In this document: positions 1-8,752 of the stretch, piece after piece
Position numbering within the stretch: the first letter of the stretch is position 1
Layout: each line of letters begins with the position of its first letter
Assembly (NCBI GenBank): GCA_020432045.1
Contig: JAGQHB010000058.1
Span: forward strand, 1 to 45,488
Length of the DNA: 45,488 bases
Direction: 5' to 3'
DNA from: Dehalococcoidia bacterium
Lineage (GTDB): Bacteria > Chloroflexota > Dehalococcoidia > Tepidiformales > Tepidiformaceae
Program-made: the position numbers and the translations under genes
The notes under the pieces: generated by a model
Seen by the model: the letters and a program-made list of their open reading frames with translations, nothing else
Told to the model about the DNA's origin: nothing
The model's database searches: none

Positions 1-45
1 CCTTCCAAGCAGGATACGCGGGTTCGATTCCCGCCGCCCGCTCCA
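1..45 (+). tRNA. tRNA-Gly(UCC), 3' half only
   Basis: The window opens inside a tRNA. An anticodon loop CTTCCAA (anticodon TCC, glycine) is followed by the 3' strand of the anticodon stem, a short variable loop, a T arm of GCGGG/CCCGC around TTCGATT, an acceptor strand CGCCCGC, discriminator T and encoded CCA ending at 45. The D arm and 5' acceptor strand lie outside the window, so an intact gene is inferred, not seen. The same 45-bp stretch recurs imperfectly at 8753-8797, which suggests that this tRNA end served as an integration site. Confidence 0.88.
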
Positions 46-440
46 GGTACCCTAACTCGTCGCCTAAACCCGCCTAAACCTGTCGTCGAACCCGTCAACG
101 CTCCCATCACTTGATGGCGATGAGAGGTTCACGGCGTCCAGTGACATCCTGCCTCGATGTTCCTGGACCCGGCCACGGAGCCGATCTTAGGCTGGGTACC
201 GTCGATACGCGGCATATTTCTTTGTGTTGTTGAGCCTGCCAGTGGTGGCACTGGCTTTGTTGACACCATCGGCGGTCTCGGCCCGGCGAGTTTGCCAGGG
301 GACGTCCCGGCCCGTCAGCTGGAGTGCCGTTGAAGGCCTTGCAGATTCAGTCGCGATTTTCAGGTTGAACTCGAACGTCGTTCTATTTGTCTCTGCCCCG
401 GCGGACGTCGCGTAGCCAAATTGCCGGAAATCGCCTTTCC

Positions 441-711
441 TTAGACTTCAACGGTCTCAATCGTCGGAGTCACAGCGGGTCGCGTTCTTGCCAGGATTGC
501 CCAAGCGAGTCGCTCGATCGTGTTTGCTCCAAGGCTTCCGCCAACGGTCCTCCCTCCGTCCTCGACGCCCACGCGTACCTACACCGCCCACCGCGTTCCT
601 GAAGGCAGCGACGGTTTCGATGATCTTGGGCTACTCGGAGAGGCTCGTCTTGAACTCAATCGCCTGACTTTCGCCGGTGTCGATCAATGCGAGAAGGTCC
701 GAACTGCCCAC
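441..711 (-). pseudogene. Decayed AlbA/schlafen-type (AlbA_2, divergent AAA-4) domain gene
   Basis: Read on the minus strand from about 711, the translation SSDLLALIDTGESQAIEFK matches the start of the AlbA/schlafen putative DNA-binding family. An in-frame TAG follows at 631-633. The same frame resumes with PKIIETVAAFRNAVGG, and after a frameshift near 570 the next frame reads VGVEDGG and then GANTIERLAWAILARTRPAV up to a TAA at 441. The order of motifs is the family order, so this is one gene broken by a nonsense mutation, a frameshift and loss of the 3' part. Intact relatives are often linked to mobile elements or regulation. No product is expected. Confidence 0.7.
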
Positions 712-823
712 GATGTTGAGTTTAGGAGCATACGCAAAATAGTGAGGTGATGTCCGGCGGCCGAAGGGGCGACCAGGCGCGGCGTGAGAGCCGGGATCGC
801 GGGCATGACGAAGAGCTAGTAGC

Positions 824-1828
824 GTGGCTGATATGGAACTCGCATTCTTCAGCACGAAGAGCTACGAACGCGCATCCTTCGAGGCAGCCGCGAGCCGCGC
901 TGGCCACCGCATCAGTTTTCTTGAGCCAAGGCTGACCGCCGGGACCGCGGCGCTCGCATCAGGCTTCCCAGCGGTCTGCGCGTTCGTTAACGACGAACTG
1001 CAAGCGGACACTTTGTCGACATTGCAGGCCGGCGGGACGCGACTCATCCTCCTGCGATCCGCGGGCTTCAACCACGTCGACCTGAACGCCGCTACACGGC
1101 TGGGGCTGATCGTCGCGCACGTGCCCGCCTATTCGCCCAACGCTGTGGCAGAACACACGATCGCGCTCATCCTGACACTCAACCGGAAGACGCATCGCGC
1201 CTATGCCCGCGTTCGCGATGGCAATTTCTCGCTCGACGGACTGCTTGGCTTTGACCTCAGCGAGTGCACCGCCGGAGTCGTGGGGACTGGAAAAATCGGG
1301 GCGCTTGTGGCCCGCATCCTGCTTGGCTTCGGTTGCGAGGTACTCGCGCACGACCCGTATCCGAGCCCAGATGTGGAGTCGATGGGGGCCCGGTACACGT
1401 CGCTCGATGAGCTCCTGGCTGAGTCGGACGTCATCTCCCTTCACTGCCCGCTGGTGGCGGAAACGTACCACCTCATCAATGCTGAATCGCTAAGCCGGAT
1501 GCGGTCCGGAGTAATGCTGATCAACACGGGTCGCGGCGGCCTGGTTGATGCTCCCGCGGTCATCGAAGGCCTGAAGTCGAGACGGATCGGATACCTGGGG
1601 CTTGATGTGTATGAGGAAGAGGCCGACCTCTTCTTTGTTGATCGCTCAGCTGAAGTCCTGACCGACGATACGTTTGCACGGCTTCTGACATTTCCGAACG
1701 TCCTGATCACGGGACACCAGGGGTTCTTCACTTACGAGGCACTGCAGAACATCGCCGAAACAACCATTGCCAATCTAACTGCGTGGGAACGCGGCACCGG
1801 CGACCTCGTGCGCGTCCCGCAAGGCTGA
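824..1828 (+). CDS. ldhA: D-lactate dehydrogenase (LdhA-type D-2-hydroxyacid dehydrogenase)
   Basis: Cytoplasmic NAD-dependent enzyme interconverting pyruvate and D-lactate. The 334-residue protein aligns by eye with E. coli LdhA along its whole length, including STKSYE near the N terminus, [10 protein letters not shown] and [14 protein letters not shown]. The Rossmann motif GTGKIG is at about 154-159. The catalytic Arg is in TGRGGLVD (about 237), Glu in DVYEEE (about 264) and His in TGHQGFF (about 298). The DLFF segment after the Glu is typical of fermentative D-lactate dehydrogenases. The GTG at 824 is used; an ATG three codons later (833) is equally possible, since no strong ribosome binding site decides. 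The lactate permease gene starts 10 bp downstream, suggesting one transcript for lactate uptake and D-lactate/pyruvate conversion. Confidence 0.93.
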   Translation: MADMELAFFSTKSYERASFEAAASRAGHRISFLEPRLTAGTAALASGFPAVCAFVNDELQADTLSTLQAGGTRLILLRSAGFNHVDLNAATRLGLIVAHVPAYSPNAVAEHTIALILTLNRKTHRAYARVRDGNFSLDGLLGFDLSECTAGVVGTGKIGALVARILLGFGCEVLAHDPYPSPDVESMGARYTSLDELLAESDVISLHCPLVAETYHLINAESLSRMRSGVMLINTGRGGLVDAPAVIEGLKSRRIGYLGLDVYEEEADLFFVDRSAEVLTDDTFARLLTFPNVLITGHQGFFTYEALQNIAETTIANLTAWERGTGDLVRVPQG

Positions 1829-1838
1829 GTCAGCGTCC

Positions 1839-3386
1839 GTGGTGGTTGATGGGGTGCTGGCTTCGGTGCCGCTGGTGGTCGTACTGTTCCTCATGGTAGG
1901 CCGGCAGTGGCCGGCTGCACCCGCAGGAGCACTCGGACTTGGGACCGCCTTCCTGCTGGCTGAAACCCGGTTCGGTGACTCGGCGGCCGGTGACGGCGTG
2001 GCCCAATTCGCCGTGGGGACAATGTCCGAGGCGCTCTTTTCGGCCGCGATGATCACCTGGATTGTGGTGGCAGCGCTGTGCATCTACGAACTCCAGCTCC
2101 GCAGCGGCGGGATGGATCGTATCCAGGATGCCATCGCGTCCATCAGCGGCGACCCGCGCATAAAGGTGCTGCTGGTTGCCTGGTTCTTCGCTCTCTTCCT
2201 GGAGGGAGCGGCAGGGTTTGGGACGCCGATCGCGCTGGCGGCACCACTGCTGGTCACCATTGGCCTTCGCCCGGTTGATGCGGTGGCGACCGCGCTCCTC
2301 GGACACGCCGTCGGCGTATCGTTCGGCGCGATCGGAACGCCGGTCATTACCCAGTCCACCATCACAGGAGTCGATGCAGCATCGATCGCCCGGATGACCG
2401 CGCTCTATCATGCCGCCATCGGCGGACTGATGGTCTGGATGGTCTTCCGGCTTTCGGCGAGCGCGAGTATGTCCTCTACGGCACCTGGCCGGTCGGGACT
2501 GTGGTTCGGCCTTGGGGGTGCAGCGTTCCTGGCACCGTACTTCGGCCTCGCCGTCTGGCTCGGACCAGAGCTGCCCACTCTGGGCGGGGCCATCCTCGGA
2601 CTGGCCGTATTCGCCGGTGTATTGGCGCTTGTCGCACCGCGTTCCAAAGCCCGGGTCGAAGCGAGCGCGTCACCGGCAGCGCGCGATGATCACGCATTGG
2701 CGATGCCACTGGCACGTGCAGCAGCTCCCTACCTGGTCCTTACGGGGCTGGTCGCCCTCACGCGCGGTGTGCCATGGATCAAGGAGACGCTGCAGCGACC
2801 TGCAGTCGAGTGGGTCATGCTCGGAGAGTTCTCGGGGAGCGTGGAGCCCTTCTACCATCCGGGCACGCTGCTTCTCGTGGCTTTCGTTTGCGGCGGCCTC
2901 TTCCAGAGAACATCGTTGTATGGCCTGGCGTCGGCAGCTGTCGCAGCCTCGATCAAAGTAGGCCCCGCGGCCGTGGCACTCGTGGCCACGCTGGGAATGT
3001 CGAGGATGATGGTCCATGGCGGCATGATTGACGCGCTCGCAATCCTAGCGGCCGCCTACGGCGCCGGGTCCTGGCCGCTTATGGCGCCTCTCGTCGGGGT
3101 GCTCGGGACGTTTACGACGGGCTCGGCAACGGCGTCGAACGTGCTCTTCAGTGATTTTCAGCAGGACACCGCCGCTCGGCTCAATCTCCCTGTCGTGGAG
3201 ATGCTCGGCGCACAAACCGCCGGGGCAGGCGTTGGCAATGTCGTCGCACCTCACAACATCATCGCCGGCGGAGCCACCGTCGGGCTCACCGGCAAGGAAG
3301 GCGCAGTGCTCCGCAAGACGGCCATCCCCTGCGCCGTCTACGCAACGGCCTGCGGGTTGTTGTCCCTACTCATGGCACGTCGCTAA
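1839..3386 (+). CDS. lctP: L-lactate permease family transporter
   Basis: Polytopic inner-membrane protein of the LctP family, which imports lactate and sometimes glycolate with protons. At 515 residues it is slightly shorter than the usual 530-560. Hydrophobic segments run through the whole protein. The family signature FLEGAAGFGTPIALAAPLLV is in the first third, followed by GHAVGVSFGAIGTPV; near the C terminus GSATASNVLFSDFQ and AGVGNVVAPHNI are also typical. GTG at 1839 lies 10 bp after the ldhA stop, with no ATG in a better place. The pairing with ldhA supports lactate as substrate, but related 2-hydroxy acids remain possible. Confidence 0.93.
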   Translation: MVVDGVLASVPLVVVLFLMVGRQWPAAPAGALGLGTAFLLAETRFGDSAAGDGVAQFAVGTMSEALFSAAMITWIVVAALCIYELQLRSGGMDRIQDAIASISGDPRIKVLLVAWFFALFLEGAAGFGTPIALAAPLLVTIGLRPVDAVATALLGHAVGVSFGAIGTPVITQSTITGVDAASIARMTALYHAAIGGLMVWMVFRLSASASMSSTAPGRSGLWFGLGGAAFLAPYFGLAVWLGPELPTLGGAILGLAVFAGVLALVAPRSKARVEASASPAARDDHALAMPLARAAAPYLVLTGLVALTRGVPWIKETLQRPAVEWVMLGEFSGSVEPFYHPGTLLLVAFVCGGLFQRTSLYGLASAAVAASIKVGPAAVALVATLGMSRMMVHGGMIDALAILAAAYGAGSWPLMAPLVGVLGTFTTGSATASNVLFSDFQQDTAARLNLPVVEMLGAQTAGAGVGNVVAPHNIIAGGATVGLTGKEGAVLRKTAIPCAVYATACGLLSLLMARR

Positions 3387-3455
3387 AGCCAGTGGTAGGC
3401 GGCGGCGGTGCTGGTCCCTCCAGTCGAGGCTCCCGTACCGCGCCAGGGCCACCGA

Positions 3456-3995
3456 TTACGCGGCTGGCGGAGCGACGCTCTCATCTTCAGGGGCGGGATG
3501 GTCCGTGGCCGGGGATTCCTTTTCGGCGAGCGCTGCGACGGCAAATTCGGCACCCAACCCGCTCACGTCCGCCGGACTGAGGGCCAGACGACGCCTGATC
3601 AGCCCAAGCCGGGGTTTGCGGACGCGGTACGAGGTGACATTGCCGGCACCGTCGACATCGATCCCATCGATGGAGCCGAGTCGCTGACCATCCTTTGTGA
3701 ACACGGTTCGACGCTTCAGCTGCAGCCCTGCTTCGAGTGCCGACACGAGCGACTCGCTGTGAACAGCGAGGTGCGCGTCTTTCAGGCTCGGGACAGTCAG
3801 CGCGTCCTGGTCGAACTTCCCAATTGCCGCCGCCGGGATGACCACCGACAGCTCGGGAACAACCCCCACACTCATGACCACGAGGGAAACCTGGTGGCGA
3901 GAAGGATCGACCAGGATATCGACCGGACGGCCGATCGTCTTACCTTCGCCGGTTGCGAGAATCTCGCGCTTCGTGAGCGCACTCAGACGGGGCAT
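3456..3995 (-). CDS. PRC-barrel domain protein
   Basis: A cytoplasmic protein of about 179 residues with two PRC-barrel-like beta domains. The first (roughly 1-90) begins SALTKREILATGEGKTIGRP and contains VDILVDPSRHQVSLVVMS. The second (roughly 95-150) contains TKDGQRLGSIDGIDVDGAGN. The tail is acidic and Pro-rich. PRC barrels serve as small ligand- or protein-binding modules in photosynthetic reaction centres, RimM and stress proteins; the role here is unknown. The ATG at 3995 is preferred over the one at 4010 because GGAGGTG (4002-4008) sits six bases upstream of it. It lies about 110 bp downstream of the small ORF that follows the c-di-AMP riboswitch, so it may belong to the same transcript. 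Confidence 0.85.
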   Translation of the reverse strand: MPRLSALTKREILATGEGKTIGRPVDILVDPSRHQVSLVVMSVGVVPELSVVIPAAAIGKFDQDALTVPSLKDAHLAVHSESLVSALEAGLQLKRRTVFTKDGQRLGSIDGIDVDGAGNVTSYRVRKPRLGLIRRRLALSPADVSGLGAEFAVAALAEKESPATDHPAPEDESVAPPAA

Positions 3996-4107
3996 CTTCA
4001 GCACCTCCATGCCGTATCTGGAAATTGGTTCGCTCGTTCATTAGAGCATGGGCGCTCCACGCTCAGGATCTGATTCCTTGTTGCCCCTTTGGGTCGCACA
4101 TCGCCAA

Positions 4108-4428
4108 TCAGGGCGGCCCCTGGGCAGACCCACGAGCCTCTATTCCCTGTGTTCTCGTGGCCCCGGACGTGCTCTCCAGAGGGACACAATCGAGCCACCA
4201 TTCCCGGCTGACACCGGTCCACCGTGTGCCGAGCAGACAGGGAAGCTTGAAGTCGCCGAGCAGGGCGACGACCCGGCGGTCGCCGCGACCGAAGTACTGT
4301 CCCAGGAGGGCACCGTTGGCGTTGCGGGATCTCAGCGCCAACCGGCCGCCCACCTCGGGCACGTCAGAGACCCACACATTCGACAGCAATTCACCGCTCA
4401 TGCTGAGGAGACTGCAGTAGCTTTCCAC
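4108..4428 (-). CDS. Small uncharacterised protein directly behind a c-di-AMP riboswitch
   Basis: A 106-residue ORF not recognised as any family. The GTG start at 4428 is well placed behind a strong Shine-Dalgarno sequence GGGAGGTG (about 4436-4443). The composition looks like a real protein in the first 85 residues (for example GDRRVVALLGDFKLPCLLG and TGVSREWWLDC), while the last 20 residues are low-complexity. There is no signal peptide or membrane segment. The aptamer at 4519-4633 and a stable hairpin at 4446-4469 immediately precede it, so it is the most direct candidate target of the switch. It could instead be a decayed gene whose riboswitch outlived it. Confidence 0.5.
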   Translation of the reverse strand: MESYCSLLSMSGELLSNVWVSDVPEVGGRLALRSRNANGALLGQYFGRGDRRVVALLGDFKLPCLLGTRWTGVSREWWLDCVPLESTSGATRTQGIEARGSAQGPP

Positions 4429-4445
4429 CGGACACCTCCCGGTTG

Positions 4446-4469
4446 TGCCCGGATCTCAGAGACCGGGCA
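4446..4469 (-). terminator. Expression-platform hairpin of the first c-di-AMP riboswitch
   Basis: In the minus-strand RNA, TGCCCGG pairs perfectly with CCGGGCA around a 10-base loop that can extend the stem by three more pairs. It lies between the aptamer and the ribosome binding site of the 4428 start. It has no U-tract, so it may act as a weak terminator or as a structure that competes for the ribosome binding site. Confidence 0.5.
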
Positions 4470-4518
4470 GGTCGAAGCCATTGGAGACCTCAACCCGGTG
4501 AGGGCAGTCCGTCTCCCG

Positions 4519-4633
4519 ATCGTCTACGGAGTTAGCTGTCGGGTTCGGCGTCGGAATCGCCTATGCGCACCTGCGCAATGCACCCCAGGGAATTGGGTCC
4601 CCCGCTCCCGCGGGCATCGCGGGATTCGACCTG
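4519..4633 (-). ncRNA. c-di-AMP riboswitch (ydaO/yuaA type), copy 1
   Basis: The minus-strand RNA carries the conserved blocks of the ydaO/yuaA aptamer in order: GTCGAATCCCGCG, a GC hairpin, GGGGGACCCAATTCCC, GGGGTGCAT, a variable stem, CGATTCCGAC, and then GCCGAACCCGACAGCTAACT with CCGTAGAC closing the P1 helix. The layout is that of the high-GC class upstream of cell-wall genes in Actinobacteria and Chloroflexota. A good promoter lies directly upstream, so transcription should start at about 4630. The class usually turns expression off when c-di-AMP is high. Downstream on the same strand are the small ORF at 4428 and the PRC-barrel gene. A homologous copy lies at 23361-23473. Confidence 0.85.
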
Positions 4634-4636
4634 CCT

Positions 4637-4665
4637 ATTGTATCAATTATTGGAGCCAATGTCAT
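4637..4665 (-). promoter_or_regulatory. Sigma-70-type promoter for riboswitch copy 1
   Basis: On the minus strand, ATGACA (4660-4665, five of six matches to the -35 consensus) is followed after 17 bases by TACAAT (4637-4642, five of six matches to the -10), with a TG just upstream of the -10 (extended -10). The expected start, about 4630, coincides with the first base of the aptamer. Confidence 0.75.
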
Positions 4666-4859
4666 GCTGACGTGAACGTGGTGGGAAGTTGAAGACGGAG
4701 TTCGGTCGTGGCGTCTTCAGCCCACCCCATTGCCGCCCCTGCTTGTGTCCCGGCCTCAGGCGGAACATGGCTCTGCATGACGACCGTTACAATTCGTGCG
4801 GACCCATCCGCGGCTCCGTGGTTGTCGCATGCCGACGACAGATGCACCGCGAGTGCGCG

Positions 4860-4990
4860 GCCTTGCTTGAATGGTGGCGACGAGGCTCCTGACCACCTCC
4901 GGCTCGAGAGCTGACCCACCGCCCACGACACGTTCCATCGCGTCGAGAAAGTCGTTCACATCCAGCAACCATCCAGGTCGTGGCTGCTGT
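4860..4990 (-). pseudogene. Fragment of a NarL/LuxR-type response regulator
   Basis: On the minus strand the translation LLDVNDFLDAMERVV followed by GGGSALEPEVVRSLVA matches the end of the receiver domain and the linker of NarL-family response regulators, where a Gly-Gly-Ser-Ala-Leu-Asp-Pro-Glu-Val-Val pattern is typical. Neither the rest of the receiver domain nor the LuxR helix-turn-helix can be found in any frame nearby. A stop codon precedes the fragment. This is a relic with no expected product. A histidine-kinase relic of the matching class lies far away at 43190-43445. Confidence 0.6.
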
Positions 4991-5050
4991 CATCGGCGCT
5001 CTCGTGACGCGCCGGTGCTTCGGGCGTCTCGTTACCTCACCGTAACTGCG

Positions 5051-6628
5051 TCACGGTCCGCTCATAGGTGGGGACGGTGGCGGCCCCCAGCCTCCACCAC
5101 CGGGCGTCTCGATCCTAAGCGTCGCACCGGCGTGCATCCGGCCGTGGCTCAGCGGCGGAAGGTTCCGCTCGGTGCCATCCTGGCTGACGATGGCAGCTTG
5201 GCCGTGGAGGGCGTCCTCACCGCCATCGACACCTTGCGGCGCCGTGATGTACCGGTTGGCGATGAGCGCAAAGTTAGCATCGACGATGAATTCGACCTCC
5301 TTGACGACACCATCGCCGCCACGATGAACACCACGCCCGCCGCTGCCCTCACGCAACTCAAACCGCCGAATCCGTACCGGGAAACCTGATTCGATAGCCT
5401 CCACCGGGGTGTTGGCCGTGTTGGTCATGTGCGTCTGGACGCCGCTTAACCCGTCCCTGGAGGGCCCGGCCCCAGCACCGCCGGGGATAGTCTCGTAGTA
5501 CGCGAAGGGCGCCCCTCCGGGGCCGCGGCCTCCAAATGTGAGGTTGCTCATCGTCCCTGCGCTCGCCGCCGGGATCGTACGAGGGAGGAGCTGGCGCAGG
5601 GCGGCCAGCACGACATCGGTGATCCGTTGCGAGGTCTCCACGTTGCCGGCCGACACGGCGCGCCCGGACCGTGCATGTACGAGCGAACCCTCCGGCAGAA
5701 GGATCGTGATTGGCCAGGCAGAGCCTTCGTTAGCAGGCGCGCCACGCGGTAGCAGACAGCGTATGCAGTAGCCAACCGCTGAGCGCGTCACGGCCGCGAC
5801 CGCGTTGAGCGAAACTTCCTGTTCGGGTGAGGTGCCGGCGAAATCGACCTCGACTTCACTTCCGGAGACACGGACGCGCGCCCGGATCGGGAAGAGTTCG
5901 CCAGCGGGACCTTCGAGCACATCCTCTGCACGTGCTTCGCCGTCCGGAATGTCCTCGATCGCCGCCCGTGTGAGGCGCTCGGTGTAGCGCAGCAAGGTAT
6001 CCATCATGTCGCGGACAACGGCCAGGCCGTAGCGCTCGCAGAGACCGGTGAGCCGCTGTTCACCGGTCCGGAGGGCGGCCAGCTGCGCTTCGAAGTCGCC
6101 CCGGCGTTCATCGGGCGTACGGGTATTCCGCAGAATCAGCGCGAAGAGTTCGTTGTTGAAGATGCCACCGTTGACCAACCGCAGCGGGGGGATGACGACG
6201 CCCTCCTGGATCAATTCGGAGGCGACGGGCATCGAGCCGGAGCTCATCCCGCCGATATCGGCGTGGTGCGCCCGGTTGGACACGAAACCAACGAGCACGC
6301 CGCGGAAGAACACCGGAGCCACCAGCGACACGTCCGGGAGGTGCGTACCCCCGAGAAACGGATCATTGAGGATGGCGACATCGCCCGGCTGCCAGGGGGC
6401 CAGCGCCTGGACGGCCCGAACGGCCTCGGGCATAGCGCCAAGGTGCACCGGGATGTGCGCGGCCTGTGCGACCATTCGGCCCTCAGCATCAAAGACGCCG
6501 CAGGAGTAGTCGCGGCGCTCGCGAATGTTTGGGGAGTGGGCGGTGAGGCCGAGCGTGATACCCATCTCTTCCGCAACCGAGGCGAGCCACGCATTCCAGA
6601 CAGCCAGGCGCCCCGGTTCGCTCGTCAT
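5051..6628 (-). CDS. hyuB: Hydantoinase B / oxoprolinase family protein (HyuB)
   Basis: Large cytoplasmic partner of an ATP-dependent hydantoinase/oxoprolinase-type enzyme. These enzymes open cyclic amides such as N-methylhydantoin or 5-oxoproline, while related carboxylases act on acetone or acetophenone. The 525-residue protein has family blocks HSPNIRERRDYSCGVFD, GDVAILNDPFLGGTHLPDV, NRAHHADIGGMSSGSMP, SAGNVETSQRITDVVL and TNTANTPVEAIE. The ATG at 6628 is chosen because it overlaps the hyuA stop as ATGA, a translational-coupling arrangement; the longer ORF would run deep into hyuA. Length is normal for HyuB. The true substrate cannot be read from sequence. Confidence 0.93.
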   Translation of the reverse strand: MTSEPGRLAVWNAWLASVAEEMGITLGLTAHSPNIRERRDYSCGVFDAEGRMVAQAAHIPVHLGAMPEAVRAVQALAPWQPGDVAILNDPFLGGTHLPDVSLVAPVFFRGVLVGFVSNRAHHADIGGMSSGSMPVASELIQEGVVIPPLRLVNGGIFNNELFALILRNTRTPDERRGDFEAQLAALRTGEQRLTGLCERYGLAVVRDMMDTLLRYTERLTRAAIEDIPDGEARAEDVLEGPAGELFPIRARVRVSGSEVEVDFAGTSPEQEVSLNAVAAVTRSAVGYCIRCLLPRGAPANEGSAWPITILLPEGSLVHARSGRAVSAGNVETSQRITDVVLAALRQLLPRTIPAASAGTMSNLTFGGRGPGGAPFAYYETIPGGAGAGPSRDGLSGVQTHMTNTANTPVEAIESGFPVRIRRFELREGSGGRGVHRGGDGVVKEVEFIVDANFALIANRYITAPQGVDGGEDALHGQAAIVSQDGTERNLPPLSHGRMHAGATLRIETPGGGGWGPPPSPPMSGP

Positions 6629-8553
6629 GGCGAAGGCTCGAGGATGAGATTCCCATACGCATCGACGTGTCCCGCCCAGCGAGCTGGGACCCACGTGGTC
6701 GCGTCATCCTGGGTAACCACCGCTGGCCCTTTCATGACGGATCCCGGGCCGAGGTCCACACGTTCGATGACCGTGACAGGAGAGTCAGCAGCTTCCCCCC
6801 GGGCCGGTGGCCGCGGCGGAGAATCGAGTGGCCTCAGTGGGGATGGCGGCAACGGGCCGACGGCACGTGCCCGTAGCGCGACGATCTCGACGACTCGATC
6901 CGGGGCGCTGAAGCCGAACGACCGTTCATGCGCTTCGTGGAAGGCGGCGGCGATCGCTTCAGCCTCCGGCTGTTCCAGATTCACGCGGATTTCGTGCGCC
7001 TGGCCGGCGTAGCGGGCATCCGCCGCCCAGAGCACGCGTTCAACCGGCACAGCCTCGCTTCGGAGTTCATCGATGGTCCGCTGCCGAAGGTCCTCTGCAG
7101 CGGCGCGCAGACGTGCCGCTGCATCGCCGGCATCGAGCCGCATCAGGATGCCTGCACTACGTTCAACGCTCTCGGGTGCGGTTACCATGCCCAGCGCCGA
7201 GAGGACGCCCGGGAGCCCCGGAACAAGAACACACGGGATACCCACCTCCTCGGCGAGCTCGCAGGCGTGGAGCGGACCGGCTCCGCCGAACGCCACGAGC
7301 GTGAACTGCGCGGGATCGAACCCACGTTCGAGGCTTACTGCGCGCAACGCGCGTGCCATGTTCGCGTTCACAACCTCAACAATGGCACTCGCCATCTCGG
7401 CCGGATCGCCCAACTCCCCGAGGGCGGCACGAGCTTGCGTGACATCCAGCGCCATCGTCCCCGCGAGCTTCGGAGCCGTACCCAGGCGACCGAGCGCAAG
7501 GTTGGCGTCGGTGACCGTCGCCGGGCCGCCGCGACCATAGCAAGCCGGACCGGGGTCGGCTCCGGCACTCTGAGGGCCGACCTCCAGCGCGCCTCCGCGG
7601 TCGATCGACGCGATGGACCCGCCGCCAGCACCGACCGTGACGACGTCGACGACAGGGGTGTGAACGGCCAGGCCATCGATGTCGGTGGCGGAACGATATT
7701 GGGGCACTCCACCTGTACAGAGCGCTACATCCGTGCTCGTCCCGCCCATGTCGAAGGTGATGATGTCGTTGTATCCCGCAGCAGCAGAGACCGCTATTGC
7801 TCCGAGCACGCCAGCGGCTGGACCGCTCAGGACCATGGTTACCGGCCGTTCACTCGTGAGCGCCGACGAGGCAAGGCCACCCGACGACTGCATGATGCGA
7901 ACGCCAGGGTGGGATGCGGCAAGGTTCCCGAGATATCGGCGGACAACCGGTCGCAGGAACGCGTTCACAGCGGTGGTGCTCGCCCGCTCGTACTCGCGAT
8001 ACTCCGGCCGGACTTCGTGCGAGACCGAAACATCGAGTCCGGCCGCTCGCAGGGCGGCAGCCAGCCGTCGTTCGTGGGCTGGATTTCTGAACGAGAACAG
8101 CAGGCTCAGTGCGAAGGTCTCAGCACCGATCGCGAGCGCCTGCTGCACGACGCCGGCAATTTCACGTTCCTCGAGTTCGATAACTGGCAGTCCCGCGGCG
8201 TCCATGCGCTCATGCACGGGGATCGTGTCGCCTCGCGCAACAACGTGGGGCCGTCTCGTGGGCTCGAGGTCGTACAGTTCGGAACGCGTCTGGCGACGGA
8301 TTTCGAGCACGTCCCGGAAGCCTTCGGTGGTGATGAGCACCGTGCGCGGCCCGCGCCGTTCGAGGAGTGCGTTAGTGGCGACGGTGCTCGCATGCACGAG
8401 CCGCTCTGGTCGCACACCGTCGAGTCCGGCAAGCACGGCAATCTCTGGTGACAACGGCGTCGAAAGACGTTTCCAAGCCCGCACGCCGTCCGGGCCAAAC
8501 GAGAGAAAGTCTGTGAAGGTCCCGCCAACATCGACGCCGATCAGCTGGGGCAT
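6625..8553 (-). CDS. hyuA: Hydantoinase A / oxoprolinase family ATPase (HyuA)
   Basis: ATP-binding partner of HyuB, of the actin-like/HSP70-like ATPase fold. The 642-residue protein starts with the phosphate-binding motif GVDVGGTFTDFLSFG (about 5-19) and has a second at DMGGTSTDVALC. Other family blocks are HASTVATNALLERRGPRT, SSGGLASSALTSERPV and AGADPGPACYGRGGPATVTD. The C-terminal domain is complete. It is the promoter-proximal gene, overlapping hyuB by four bases. The stop lies about 1.6 kb before the PRC-barrel/riboswitch unit, which is on the same strand but has its own promoter. Together the pair probably hydrolyses a cyclic amide or carboxylates a ketone. Confidence 0.94.
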   Translation of the reverse strand: MPQLIGVDVGGTFTDFLSFGPDGVRAWKRLSTPLSPEIAVLAGLDGVRPERLVHASTVATNALLERRGPRTVLITTEGFRDVLEIRRQTRSELYDLEPTRRPHVVARGDTIPVHERMDAAGLPVIELEEREIAGVVQQALAIGAETFALSLLFSFRNPAHERRLAAALRAAGLDVSVSHEVRPEYREYERASTTAVNAFLRPVVRRYLGNLAASHPGVRIMQSSGGLASSALTSERPVTMVLSGPAAGVLGAIAVSAAAGYNDIITFDMGGTSTDVALCTGGVPQYRSATDIDGLAVHTPVVDVVTVGAGGGSIASIDRGGALEVGPQSAGADPGPACYGRGGPATVTDANLALGRLGTAPKLAGTMALDVTQARAALGELGDPAEMASAIVEVVNANMARALRAVSLERGFDPAQFTLVAFGGAGPLHACELAEEVGIPCVLVPGLPGVLSALGMVTAPESVERSAGILMRLDAGDAAARLRAAAEDLRQRTIDELRSEAVPVERVLWAADARYAGQAHEIRVNLEQPEAEAIAAAFHEAHERSFGFSAPDRVVEIVALRARAVGPLPPSPLRPLDSPPRPPARGEAADSPVTVIERVDLGPGSVMKGPAVVTQDDATTWVPARWAGHVDAYGNLILEPSP

Positions 8554-8752
8554 TGGCCTATTTCACGCTCCGTTCCCGAGTTACGCAAAACAGAAAGAAC
8601 GACCACGGCCTCGCCAGCCGAAACCCGTAGCGGATGCTCACGACTTACTCTAACAAGCGCGTTTCGACGACGCCGAGTTCCACCGCAGCTTTACCGCAGA
8701 ATCCCCGCAAAAAACCTCGGAAACTGAGTCATATCAATCTGTTGAGATGCTT
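8554..8752. other. Non-coding stretch between hyuA and the tRNA-Gly remnant
   Basis: About 200 bp with no convincing ORF in any frame. It contains an A-run (GCAAAAAACC near 8710) and should hold the hyuA promoter on the minus strand, but no clear -35/-10 pair stands out. If 8753-8797 is an attachment site, this is where an integrase gene or its arm-binding sites could have been; none is recognisable. Confidence 0.4.

Noticed and set aside
224-415. Plus-strand ORF of 63 residues with a hydrophobic start
   Set aside because: No ribosome binding site at the GTG, and it borders the AlbA relic. Composition falls apart after the first 20 residues.
4662-4931. Minus-strand ORF of 89 residues
   Set aside because: It is out of frame with the response-regulator relic, overlaps the riboswitch promoter and has no recognisable motif or ribosome binding site.
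6928-8451. Long plus-strand ORF of 507 residues
   Set aside because: It is antisense to hyuA, which has all family motifs. Its His/Arg-rich composition is typical of a GC-rich shadow frame.
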